A stretch of 19,253 nucleotides of DNA from DATBLY01 sp963705545 (GTDB taxonomy: Bacteria > Actinomycetota > UBA4738 > HRBIN12). Below, piece after piece: positions 7,681 through 14,777 of this stretch; positions within the stretch are counted from its first letter, which is position 1; every line of letters begins with the position of its first letter. A program made the translations under genes and the position numbers. A model generated the notes under the pieces. The model ran no database searches, had not been told where the DNA came from, and saw only the letters and a list, made by a program, of their open reading frames with translations. Location of the stretch: the NCBI GenBank assembly GCA_963705545.1, contig CAVPJX010000007.1, forward strand, positions 1 to 19,253, read 5' to 3'.

Positions 7681-9251
7681 GTTCGGTCCTCGGTCGCCTT
7701 CGGGAGCGCGAACGCCAGGGTGGCCCCGCCGCCCGGCGTCTCCTCCACCCAGATCTCGCCGTCCATCAGGTCGATGTATCCCTTGCTGATCGCGAGTCCG
7801 AGCCCGTTGCCCAGCTTGGGGTTCCGCTCGTCGAGGTCGAAGAAGGGGTAGAAGAGCTGTTCCCGCGCGCTCGACGGGATGCCCGGGCCGTGATCGATGA
7901 TCCGGACCGTCACCCGGCGGTCCTCGGGGGTCGTGGTCACCTCGATCCGGTCGGCGCCGGTCTCCAGGCTCGCCCGCACCGCGTTCCCCAGCAGGTTGGC
8001 GACCACCCGGTCCAGGAACACCGGGTCGGCCAGGACGAACGGCGGCTCTCGACGCAACCGGACGTCGACCCGAGGACGCTGCGCCGTGCTCTTCACCGGA
8101 CCGGTGCAGGACGGCAGGAACTCGTTCAGGTCGACGGACTCGACCCGAGCCTTGAGGAGCCCGGCGTCGATCCGCGACATGTCGAGGAGATCCGCGATCA
8201 GGGCGTTCAGGCGGTCGGTCTCGCGATCGATCGTCTCGAGGACCTCGCGGGTGTCCTCCGGCGTTCGGTCGACCTCCGGATCCATCAGGTCCGTCACCGA
8301 CGCCTTGATCGCGGCCAGCGGGCTCCGCAGATCGTGGGAGACCGCCGCCAACAGCGAGCGGCGCATCCCCTCTCCCTGCCGGTAGACCTCCGCCTCCGTG
8401 GCGGAACGCAGGAGGCGATCGCGCTCGAGGACCAGGGCGAGCTGGTCGCAGAACGACCGCAGGATGCGGCTCTCCGCCGCCGAGAGCGGAGGCCGCTCTC
8501 CCAGCAGGACCACCAGTCCGAGGTTCCGGTGGCCGACGTTCAGCGGCAGACGCGCGGGAGGGGATCCCGGCGACCTCGGGTCCCAGTCGGGACTGACATC
8601 AACGGTGTCCTCCCCGACCACGACCACGCGCTCCAGGCCACGGAAGCCGCCGTCGCCTTGAACGAAGAGGCCGCCCGCGTCGAACGCGAAGAGCTTCACG
8701 ACGCGGTCGAGGAGCGTCGCGTACGTCTCGGTCCCCGGTCCCATCCCGACCAGGTCGCTCGAGAGGCCCTGGAGGGCGAGGAGCTCTCGTTCGCGCTCCT
8801 CCGCGGCCTCGGCTCGCTGGCGGGTCCGGGCGAGGAGCGCCGAGATCGTCAGCGAGAGGCCGAGGAAGACGAACAAGGCGATGACGTCCTCGCCCTCGTG
8901 GATCGCGAACGTCCCATACGGCGGGATGAACAGGAAGTTGAACGCGGCGAACCCGATCAGTGAGCCCACGGCGCCGGGTCCGAAGCCACCCACCGCGGCG
9001 GAGACCACGGCCACGAGCAGGAACGTGAACCCGACCGAGTGGAGGGAGAGGTCCTCGCGCAGCGGCAGCAGGATGGCGATCGCGACGGCGTTCGCGCCGA
9101 CCGCGAGCGTGTAGCCGGCCACCCGCCGCCGCGCGCCCGGCGGACTCATCAGGCCGCGGATCGAATCCGCCGCCGGCGGGTCGATCCGGTGAACGTCGGT
9201 CCCGCCCGAGGCCGGCTCCTCGTTCCCCGAGCGTCCCGGACCCCCGTCCAT
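7677..9251 (-). CDS. kdpD: KdpD-type membrane sensor histidine kinase (DUF4118-GAF-HisKA-HATPase)
   Basis: This 524-residue protein equals the C-terminal half of classical KdpD and should phosphorylate KdpE. Domains in order: a 42-residue hydrophilic N-terminus; four membrane helices of the DUF4118 region (about 45-141) with the signature FNFLFIPPYGTF (104-115); a coiled linker; a GAF-like domain (about 165-275); HisKA with His306 in AAVSHDLRSPL; and an ATPase domain with Asn423 (N box), DHGPGIP (453-459) and GNGLGLAI (481-488). All catalytic motifs are present. The N-terminal KdpD/Usp module is absent and encoded separately at 5688-6917. I chose ATG 9251 because a -10-like CACACT lies six bases before it; Met35 (9149) is a possible later start. 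It is divergent from the kdpFABC operon. Confidence 0.93.
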   Translation of the reverse strand: MDGGPGRSGNEEPASGGTDVHRIDPPAADSIRGLMSPPGARRRVAGYTLAVGANAVAIAILLPLREDLSLHSVGFTFLLVAVVSAAVGGFGPGAVGSLIGFAAFNFLFIPPYGTFAIHEGEDVIALFVFLGLSLTISALLARTRQRAEAAEERERELLALQGLSSDLVGMGPGTETYATLLDRVVKLFAFDAGGLFVQGDGGFRGLERVVVVGEDTVDVSPDWDPRSPGSPPARLPLNVGHRNLGLVVLLGERPPLSAAESRILRSFCDQLALVLERDRLLRSATEAEVYRQGEGMRRSLLAAVSHDLRSPLAAIKASVTDLMDPEVDRTPEDTREVLETIDRETDRLNALIADLLDMSRIDAGLLKARVESVDLNEFLPSCTGPVKSTAQRPRVDVRLRREPPFVLADPVFLDRVVANLLGNAVRASLETGADRIEVTTTPEDRRVTVRIIDHGPGIPSSAREQLFYPFFDLDERNPKLGNGLGLAISKGYIDLMDGEIWVEETPGGGATLAFALPKATEDRT

Positions 9252-9257
9252 GCCGCA

Positions 9258-9263
9258 AGTGTG
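9258..9263 (-). promoter_or_regulatory. -10-like box for the kdp sensor operon
   Basis: CACACT on the minus strand lies six bases before the kinase ATG at 9251, with no Shine-Dalgarno site, so a leaderless message is plausible. The first base differs from the usual TAnnnT form, which keeps confidence low. The match with the element before the kdpD N-part gene (6929-6915) is the main support. Confidence 0.35.
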
Positions 9264-9271
9264 GCAGCCCG

Positions 9272-9380
9272 GACGTCCTGCGGGGGAGGTCAGGGGGGTC
9301 CTTTAGAGGTCCCGAAGGTCCCGGGGCCGTTCGCTCACGGGGTCCTCATGTCGGGGACGTACGTTGGCTCCGTGACGTCC
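9272..9380 (+). promoter_or_regulatory. Candidate KdpE operator region between divergent kdp operons
   Basis: The divergent region is dense in short repeats. Two adjacent 9-mers, AGGTCCCGA (9307-9315) and AGGTCCCGG (9316-9324), form a head-to-tail repeat; a related AGGTCAGGG lies 20 nt before the first one (9287-9295). GGGGTCCT occurs at 9295-9302 and 9339-9346. GACGTCC occurs at 9272-9278, near the kinase promoter, and at 9374-9380, near the start of the pump operon. OmpR-family regulators usually bind direct repeats spaced by about one helical turn, so the tandem 9-mers are the best operator guess. Binding is inferred. Confidence 0.4.
9360..9365 (+). promoter_or_regulatory. Possible -10 box of the kdpFABC operon
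   Basis: TACGTT fits TAnnnT and would place the transcript start near 9372, giving a leader of about 25 nt that contains the ribosome site GGAGG (9384-9388). There is no clear -35 hexamer, as expected for a promoter that needs an activator such as KdpE. Confidence 0.35.
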
Positions 9381-9397
9381 CGTGGAGGTTGCCCGAG

Positions 9398-9481
9398 ATG
9401 ATCGACGTGGTCCTGATCGTGTTGACCTGCGTTGCGTTCGCGCTGGCGTTCGCACTCGTGAGGGGGTTCGAGCGGCTATGA
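9398..9481 (+). CDS. 27-residue single-span membrane peptide preceding kdpF
   Basis: The ATG at 9398 follows GGAGG (9384-9388) with a 9-nt spacer. It encodes 27 residues beginning MIDVVLIVLT and ending LVRGFERL: one membrane helix followed by a short basic tail. The stop TGA (9479-9481) overlaps the kdpF start ATG (9478), the coupling usual for subunits made together. It has the only clear Shine-Dalgarno site ahead of kdpF. I do not recognise a named family; I believe similar short ORFs occur before kdpF elsewhere but cannot check. It could be a second small pump subunit, a sensor-interacting peptide, or a translational primer for kdpF. Confidence 0.7.
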   Translation: MIDVVLIVLTCVAFALAFALVRGFERL

Positions 9482-9567
9482 CCCTGAGTGACGTCCTGAT
9501 GCTGATCCTGTCCGTCGCGATGCTCGGTTACCTCGTGTACGCCCTGATCCGTCCCGAACGGTTCTAG
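9478..9567 (+). CDS. kdpF: K+-transporting ATPase subunit KdpF
   Basis: KdpF is a tiny membrane peptide that stabilises the KdpABC complex. The 29-residue product has a single hydrophobic helix (VLMLILSVAMLGYLVYAL) and the typical basic-aromatic end IRPERF, matching the family's length and C-terminal pattern. Its ATG overlaps the stop of the preceding 27-codon ORF, and its TAG stop lies 2 nt before kdpA. It is the first named gene of kdpFABC. Confidence 0.92.
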   Translation: MTLSDVLMLILSVAMLGYLVYALIRPERF

Positions 9568-9569
9568 CC

Positions 9570-11246
9570 ATGGCGACCATCATCGTCTACGCGATCCTGC
9601 TGATCCTGATCACGCCACCGCTCGGCGCGTTCATGTACCGCGTCTACACGCGGGAGCGGTACGGACGCATCGAGAACGTGATCTACCGTGTGATCGGCGT
9701 CGATCCCACGCTCGAGCAGTCCTGGCGCCGGTACGCCACGGGGGTCCTGTGGTTCAGCGTGATCGGGATGCTGCTGCTCTACGCGCTGCTCCGGCTGCAG
9801 TCCTCGCTCCCGCTGAACCCGACCGACATGCCGGCCGTCGACAAGTACGTGGCCTTCAACACGGCCTCCAGCTTCGTCACGAACACGAACTGGCAGGCGT
9901 ACGGCGGCGAGTTCACGATGAGCTACCTGAGCCAGATGCTCGGGCTGACGTTCCAGAACTTCGTGTCGGCCGCCGTCGGGATGGCCGTTCTGGTGGCGAT
10001 GATCCGCGGCTTCACGCGCAACAAACGCGAGGAGCTCGGGAACTTCTGGCGCGACCTGGTCCGCGGCACCGTCTACATCCTGCTGCCGCTCGCGGCGATC
10101 ATGGCCGTGCTGCTGATCAGCCAGGGTGTCGTGCAGACGCTCGCGAACTCCCAGGCCGCGACCGGGATCCAGGGCTTCGAGCAGCTCCTCGCCCGTGGCC
10201 CCGTCGCCAGCCAGATCGCGATCAAGCAGCTGGGCACGAACGGCGGCGGCTTCTTCAACGTGAACTCCGCGCACCCGTTCGAGGGCGGTGGGCCATTGAG
10301 CAACTTCCTCGAGATGTTCGCGATCCTCGCGATCCCCGCGGCCCTCACGTACACGTTCGGCAAGATGGTCGGGAACGTGAAGCAGGGCTGGGTCCTGTTC
10401 GCCACGATGTTCGTCCTGATGGTCGGCGGCCTGCTCCTGACGGTGCCGGCCGAGCAGAGCTCCTCCGGCGCGATGCGCGCCGCGGGGATCGCCGCCTCCG
10501 AGCCGAACATGGAAGGCAAGGAGGTCCGGATCGGCCCCGAGGAGTCGGCGCTGTGGGCGGTGACGACCACGGACGCGTCGAACGGCAGCGTGAACTCGAT
10601 GCACGACTCGTACCGGCCGCTCGGCGGCATCGCGCCGATGTTCAACATGGCGATCGGCGAGGTCATCTTCGGCGGCGTCGGGAGCGGCCTGTACGGGATG
10701 ATCTTCTACGTCGTGATCGCCGTGTTCATCGGCGGCCTGATGATCGGACGAACGCCCGAGTACCTCGGCAAGAAGATCGGCGCCCGCGAGGTGAAGTACT
10801 CCGTGATCGCGGTGCTCGTGCCGTTCCTCTTCCTCCTGGCCTTGACGGCCGTTGGCTCGGTGATCCCCGCGGGTACCGACGCGCGCCTGAACCAGGGGCC
10901 GCACGGCTTCAGCGAGATCTTCTACGCGTTCCTCTCGCAGGGGAACAACAACGGATCGGCGTTCGCCGGGTTGACCGCCAGCGGTCCGTTCTACGCGATC
11001 GGCGGCGGCCTGCTGATGATCGTCGTCCGCTTCGTCCCCCTGCTCGCGGCGCTCGCCCTGGCGGGCAGCGTCGCCCGCGAGGGCATCGTCCCCGAGACGG
11101 AGGGGACGCTCCACACCGACACCCGACTGTTCGTGGTCCTGCTGGTTTTCGTGATCCTCGTGATCGGCGCGCTCACGTTCCTCCCCGGCCTGGCGCTGGG
11201 TCCGATCGTCGAGCACCTCCTGCAGGACCAAGGGAGGCTCTTCTGA
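9570..11246 (+). CDS. kdpA: K+-transporting ATPase subunit KdpA (K+-binding channel-like subunit)
   Basis: KdpA, a member of the superfamily of K+ transporters, binds K+ and carries it toward KdpB. The 558-residue length is normal. All four pore-loop (selectivity filter) regions are visible: FNTASSFVTNTNWQ (96-109), LGTNGGGFFNVNSAHPFE (221-238), FGGVGSGLYG (367-376) and QGNNNGSAFAG (457-467). About ten membrane helices alternate with these loops, and the NMEGKEVRIG extracytoplasmic segment (313-322) is typical. The start ATG is 2 nt after the kdpF stop, and its TGA shares one base with the kdpB start. No missing residue or frameshift was seen. Confidence 0.97.
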   Translation: MATIIVYAILLILITPPLGAFMYRVYTRERYGRIENVIYRVIGVDPTLEQSWRRYATGVLWFSVIGMLLLYALLRLQSSLPLNPTDMPAVDKYVAFNTASSFVTNTNWQAYGGEFTMSYLSQMLGLTFQNFVSAAVGMAVLVAMIRGFTRNKREELGNFWRDLVRGTVYILLPLAAIMAVLLISQGVVQTLANSQAATGIQGFEQLLARGPVASQIAIKQLGTNGGGFFNVNSAHPFEGGGPLSNFLEMFAILAIPAALTYTFGKMVGNVKQGWVLFATMFVLMVGGLLLTVPAEQSSSGAMRAAGIAASEPNMEGKEVRIGPEESALWAVTTTDASNGSVNSMHDSYRPLGGIAPMFNMAIGEVIFGGVGSGLYGMIFYVVIAVFIGGLMIGRTPEYLGKKIGAREVKYSVIAVLVPFLFLLALTAVGSVIPAGTDARLNQGPHGFSEIFYAFLSQGNNNGSAFAGLTASGPFYAIGGGLLMIVVRFVPLLAALALAGSVAREGIVPETEGTLHTDTRLFVVLLVFVILVIGALTFLPGLALGPIVEHLLQDQGRLF

Positions 11247-13327
11247 TGGGTTCGACGATGACGTCGCGCAACGACGATCCGGGCCACACCCACTTCGAGC
11301 ACGGGGCCGTGAACGCGCGGCCGCTGTTCGATGGACCGATCGTGAAGCGGGCGATCTGGGACAGCCTGCTGAAGCTCAACCCCCGGACGCTGCTCAAGAA
11401 CCCGGTGATCTTCGTGGTCGAGGTCGTCTCGGTCGCGGTGACGATCCGCGTGATCGCCGACATCGTGAACGGTGGCCCGGTGGCCTTCGATACGGCGATC
11501 ACCCTGGGACTGTGGTTCACGGTCCTGTTCGCGAACTTCGCCGAGGCGATGGCGGAAGGCCGCGGGAAGGCCCAGGCGGAGACCCTCCGCAAGACCCGCA
11601 AGGACCTCATGGCTCGGCGACTGCTCTCGGATGGACGCGAGGAGACGGTGCCGGCGACCCAGCTGCACAAGGGCGACCTCGTGATGGTCTCCGTCGGGGA
11701 GCTGATCCCGGGCGATGGCGACATCGTCGAGGGGATCGCCTCGGTGGACGAGTCGGCGATCACCGGCGAGTCGGCTCCCGTGATCCGCGAGTCGGGCGGA
11801 GACCGGTCGGCCGTGACGGGGGGCACGAAGGTGCTCTCCGACTGGATCAAGGTGGAGATCACGGCCGAGCCCGGCCAGTCCTTCATCGACCGGATGATCG
11901 AGCTGGTCGAAGGCGCCAGCCGCCAGAAGACCCCGAACGAGATCGCCCTGTCGATCCTGCTCGCCAAGTTCACGATCATCTTCCTGATCGTCTGCGTGGC
12001 GCTGCAGCCGATGGCGATCTACGCGGGCGGCCGGGTCTCCGATGCCGTCCTGATCGCCCTGTTCGTCTGCCTGATCCCGACGACGATCGGTGGGCTCCTG
12101 TCCGCGATCGGGATCGCCGGGATGGACCGCCTGGTCCAGCGGAACGTGCTCGCGATGAGCGGCCGGGCGGTCGAGGCCGCCGGCGACGTCTCGACGCTCC
12201 TGCTGGACAAGACCGGGACGATCACCCTGGGCAACCGCCAGGCCGTGGCGTTCTACCCCGCGCCCGGGCTCGACGAGCAGGAGTTCGCCGAGACCGCGCA
12301 GATCGCGTCGCTCGCCGACGAGACGCCCGAGGGACGCTCGATCGTCGTGCTCGCGAAGGAGCGATACGGCGTGCGGGAGCACGACCTGATGGAGATGCGG
12401 GCGTCGTTCGTCCCCTTCACCGCACAGACCCGGATGAGCGGGATCGACTTCGACGGCGTCGAGGTCCGCAAGGGCGCGGTGGACGCGATCGTGAACTGGT
12501 CGGGCCGGGACCTGCCTCCGGAGCTGGAGGCGGAGGTCGAGCGGATCGCGAACGCCGGCGGCACCCCCCTCGCCGTCGCGCGTGATCGCGTTCCGCTCGG
12601 CGTGATCGAGCTGAAGGACATCATCAAGGAAGGGCTGGTCGAGCGCTTCGCCCAGCTGCGGACGATGGGGATCCGCACCGTGATGATCACCGGTGACAAC
12701 GTGCTGACCGCGGCCGCGATCGCACGCGAGTCCGGGGTCGACGACTTCCTGGCCGAGGCGACGCCGGAGGCCAAGATGGACCTCATCAAGCACGAGCAGG
12801 AGGGCGGCAAGCTCGTGGCGATGACCGGCGACGGCACGAACGACGCGCCGGCGCTCGCCCAGGCCGACGTGGGCGTGGCCATGAACACGGGCACGGCCGC
12901 GGCCAAGGAGGCCGGCAACATGGTCGACCTCGACTCGAACCCGACGAAGCTGATGTCGATCGTGGAGATCGGCAAGCAGCTCCTGATCACGCGCGGGTCG
13001 CTCACGACGTTCTCGATCGCGAACGACGTCGCGAAGTACTTCGCGATCATCCCCGCGATGTTCATCGGGACCTATCCGGTGCTCGACGAGCTCAACGTGA
13101 TGAACCTGAGCACGCCGGAGTCCGCGATCCTGTCCGCGGTGATCTTCAACGCCCTGATCATCGTGGCGCTCGTGCCGCTCGCGCTGCGCGGCGTCCGCTA
13201 CCGGCCGGTCGGGGCCGACGCGCTCCTGCGCCGGAACCTCCTGATCTACGGGTTGGGAGGCATCATCGTGCCGTTCATCGGCATCAAGCTGATCGACATG
13301 TTCCTGGGGTTGGTGAACTTCCCATGA
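11246..13327 (+). CDS. kdpB: K+-transporting ATPase subunit KdpB (P-type ATPase)
   Basis: KdpB hydrolyses ATP to drive K+ import through the KdpA-KdpB tunnel. The 693-residue protein shows the actuator loop TGES (173-176, where Ser176 matches the serine whose phosphorylation inhibits E. coli KdpB), the membrane segment ending CLIPTTIGG, phospho-acceptor Asp321 in DKTGTITLGNR, the nucleotide domain with FVPFTAQTRMSG and VRKGA, and the hinge MITGDN and TGDGTNDAP (527-535). The open frame extends upstream through kdpA to 9749, but the start is ATG 11246: it overlaps the kdpA stop (TGATG) and follows GGGAGG at 11232-11237. The TGA overlaps the kdpC ATG. Confidence 0.97.
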   Translation: MGSTMTSRNDDPGHTHFEHGAVNARPLFDGPIVKRAIWDSLLKLNPRTLLKNPVIFVVEVVSVAVTIRVIADIVNGGPVAFDTAITLGLWFTVLFANFAEAMAEGRGKAQAETLRKTRKDLMARRLLSDGREETVPATQLHKGDLVMVSVGELIPGDGDIVEGIASVDESAITGESAPVIRESGGDRSAVTGGTKVLSDWIKVEITAEPGQSFIDRMIELVEGASRQKTPNEIALSILLAKFTIIFLIVCVALQPMAIYAGGRVSDAVLIALFVCLIPTTIGGLLSAIGIAGMDRLVQRNVLAMSGRAVEAAGDVSTLLLDKTGTITLGNRQAVAFYPAPGLDEQEFAETAQIASLADETPEGRSIVVLAKERYGVREHDLMEMRASFVPFTAQTRMSGIDFDGVEVRKGAVDAIVNWSGRDLPPELEAEVERIANAGGTPLAVARDRVPLGVIELKDIIKEGLVERFAQLRTMGIRTVMITGDNVLTAAAIARESGVDDFLAEATPEAKMDLIKHEQEGGKLVAMTGDGTNDAPALAQADVGVAMNTGTAAAKEAGNMVDLDSNPTKLMSIVEIGKQLLITRGSLTTFSIANDVAKYFAIIPAMFIGTYPVLDELNVMNLSTPESAILSAVIFNALIIVALVPLALRGVRYRPVGADALLRRNLLIYGLGGIIVPFIGIKLIDMFLGLVNFP

Positions 13328-13902
13328 TGAAGAACGCGGTTCGGGCCTTGCTGGCGACGATCGTGTTGGCGCTCTTGACCGGGCTGGCGTATCCGCTGGT
13401 GATCACCGGCGTCGCGCAGGTAGGGATGAGCGCCAAGGCGGACGGTTCCCTGGTGACGCGCGATGGCCAGGTCGTGGGGAGCTCCTCGATCGGGCAGCTG
13501 TGGGACGGTGAGGAGTGGTTCCACGGGCGGCCGTCGGCGGTCGACTACGACGCGTCCACCTCGTCCGGCTCGAACCTGGGACCGACGTCCCAGGACCTGG
13601 CGGATCTGGTCACCGAGCGTGTGCAGGCGATCCTCGACCTGGAGGGGCCGTATCACCCCGACCTGACCGCCGCGGAGATCCCGGCCGATCTGGTCACGGC
13701 GTCCGGCAGCGGGATGGACCCCGACATCTCGGTCGCCTCGGCGGAGCTGCAGGCCGCTCGCATCGCCCAGGTCCGCGGGCTCTCGCTCGACGAGGTCATG
13801 GGGCTGATCGACAAGCAAACGGAGGATCGGGTCCTCGGCTTCCTCGGCGAACCACGGGTCAACGTGCTCGAGCTGAACCTCGCGCTCGACGCGATGGCGT
13901 GA
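13324..13902 (+). CDS. kdpC: K+-transporting ATPase subunit KdpC
   Basis: KdpC is a single-span subunit needed for assembly and for high ATP affinity of the Kdp pump. The 192-residue protein has one N-terminal membrane helix (about 8-30) and a periplasmic/extracellular domain with the family motifs FHGRPSAVDYDAS (66-78) and SSGSNLGPTSQDL (80-92), followed by the helix ASGSGMDPDIS and the C-terminal LGEPRVNVLELNLALD. ATG 13324 overlaps the kdpB stop by 4 nt (ATGA); a second ATG follows directly (13327). Length and motifs are normal. Confidence 0.96.
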   Translation: MMKNAVRALLATIVLALLTGLAYPLVITGVAQVGMSAKADGSLVTRDGQVVGSSSIGQLWDGEEWFHGRPSAVDYDASTSSGSNLGPTSQDLADLVTERVQAILDLEGPYHPDLTAAEIPADLVTASGSGMDPDISVASAELQAARIAQVRGLSLDEVMGLIDKQTEDRVLGFLGEPRVNVLELNLALDAMA

Positions 13903-13910
13903 AGCGGGCG

Positions 13911-13916
13911 TAAGGT
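13911..13916 (+). promoter_or_regulatory. -10-like box before the kinase-less sensor gene
   Basis: TAAGGT (TAnnnT form) lies six bases before the GTG at 13923, inside the 20-nt gap after kdpC, matching the leaderless spacing seen at other regulatory genes here. TAAGG could equally be a weak Shine-Dalgarno site for a gene read from the kdp operon, so the two readings compete. Confidence 0.35.
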
Positions 13917-13922
13917 CCCCCC

Positions 13923-14771
13923 GTGGGCGCCGATCCCTCCTCGCTGGAGCCCGAGGTTCGCCGATACCTCGCGGCTTCGCCGATGCGCAGCGTGGCCGGG
14001 TACCTCCTCGCCACGCTCGGGACGGTCGCCGTCATCGTGTGCCTGCTGCCGCTCCGAGACGACATCACCGCGCTCTCGGAGGGGTTCATCTTCCTGTTCC
14101 TGGTGATCGCGACGGTGGTCGTGGGCGGCCTCGGGCCCGGGCTCGTCGCGTCCGTCGCCGCGTTCTTGGGCTTCAACTTCTTCTTCATCCCGCCCTATGG
14201 CACGTTCCGGATCGGCAAGGGCGAGGACGTGGCCGTCCTCTGCGTCTTCCTGGCGCTCGCCGTGCTGATCTCGGTGCTGATCGCCTGGGCGCGCGCCCGG
14301 GCTGACGCGGCCGAGGCGCGCGAGCGGGAGCTCCGCACGCAACAGGAGCTCAGTCGGCTCCTGGTCGAGCCGCGCCCCGGGAGCGAGGGCTACGGGATGA
14401 TCCTGCAAGCCGTGGTCGGACGCTTCGGTTTCACGGATGGCGCGCTGTTCGTCCAGCCGTACGGAGACCTCAGCGGCCTCGAGGAGGCGGCGACGGCGAA
14501 CGCCGAGCCGGGGTCGATCCCGATGGCTGGGGATGCCGACGGGGTCGAGCGGCTGTCACTGTCGGTGGGTCGACGCAACCTCGGGCTCGTGGTCCTGCGG
14601 GGGACGCGCGCGCCCCTCACGCCGGCCGAACGCCGGATCCTCGCGGCGTTCACGAACCAGCTCGCGCTCCTGCTCGAGCGGGACCGCGTGATCCGGGCGG
14701 CCGTGGAGGCTCAGCGAGCCGCAGGGAAGCCGGCGGGCGTCCTGCCGCGGCCGCCGGACGTCGGCCCGTAA
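13923..14771 (+). CDS. Kinase-less paralogue of the Kdp sensor (DUF4118 membrane domain plus GAF-like domain)
   Basis: A 282-residue membrane protein clearly homologous to residues 43-290 of the histidine kinase at 7677-9251. It has four membrane helices (about 26-44, 54-70, 74-90 and 102-121), the shared signature FNFFFIPPYGTF (84-95), the coiled RADAAEARERELR, and a GAF-like domain (about 145-255) including VGRRNLGLVVL and FTNQLALLLERDRV. It then ends with a proline-rich tail just where the HisKA domain would begin. There is no His box or ATPase motif in it or before the convergent trkA gene 6 bp on, so it is not a simple frameshifted kinase. Start GTG 13923 is 20 nt after kdpC. A role as partner, decoy or extra input for the Kdp kinase is inferred. 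Confidence 0.88.
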   Translation: MGADPSSLEPEVRRYLAASPMRSVAGYLLATLGTVAVIVCLLPLRDDITALSEGFIFLFLVIATVVVGGLGPGLVASVAAFLGFNFFFIPPYGTFRIGKGEDVAVLCVFLALAVLISVLIAWARARADAAEARERELRTQQELSRLLVEPRPGSEGYGMILQAVVGRFGFTDGALFVQPYGDLSGLEEAATANAEPGSIPMAGDADGVERLSLSVGRRNLGLVVLRGTRAPLTPAERRILAAFTNQLALLLERDRVIRAAVEAQRAAGKPAGVLPRPPDVGP

Positions 14772-14777
14772 GGCTGA

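Noticed and set aside
5688..9251. Split KdpD explained as a frameshifted single gene
   Set aside because: kdpE lies complete between the two parts, and each part has its own start element and stop, so it is a gene arrangement and not a reading-frame error.
9749..11245. In-frame upstream extension of kdpB through kdpA
   Set aside because: The extension is low-complexity Arg/Pro/Gly sequence; the KdpB family starts at ATG 11246, which has a ribosome site and the TGATG overlap.
9564..12793. Long open frames on the minus strand opposite kdpA and kdpB (about 555 and 600 codons)
   Set aside because: Their translations are rich in Arg, Asp, Gln and His with no domain motifs, as expected for antisense frames in very GC-rich genes; the plus-strand products are unmistakable KdpA and KdpB.
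13923..14777. Kinase-less sensor explained as a truncated kinase with the rest in another frame
   Set aside because: No His box, N box or G box is present in any frame before the convergent trkA gene begins 6 bp later.
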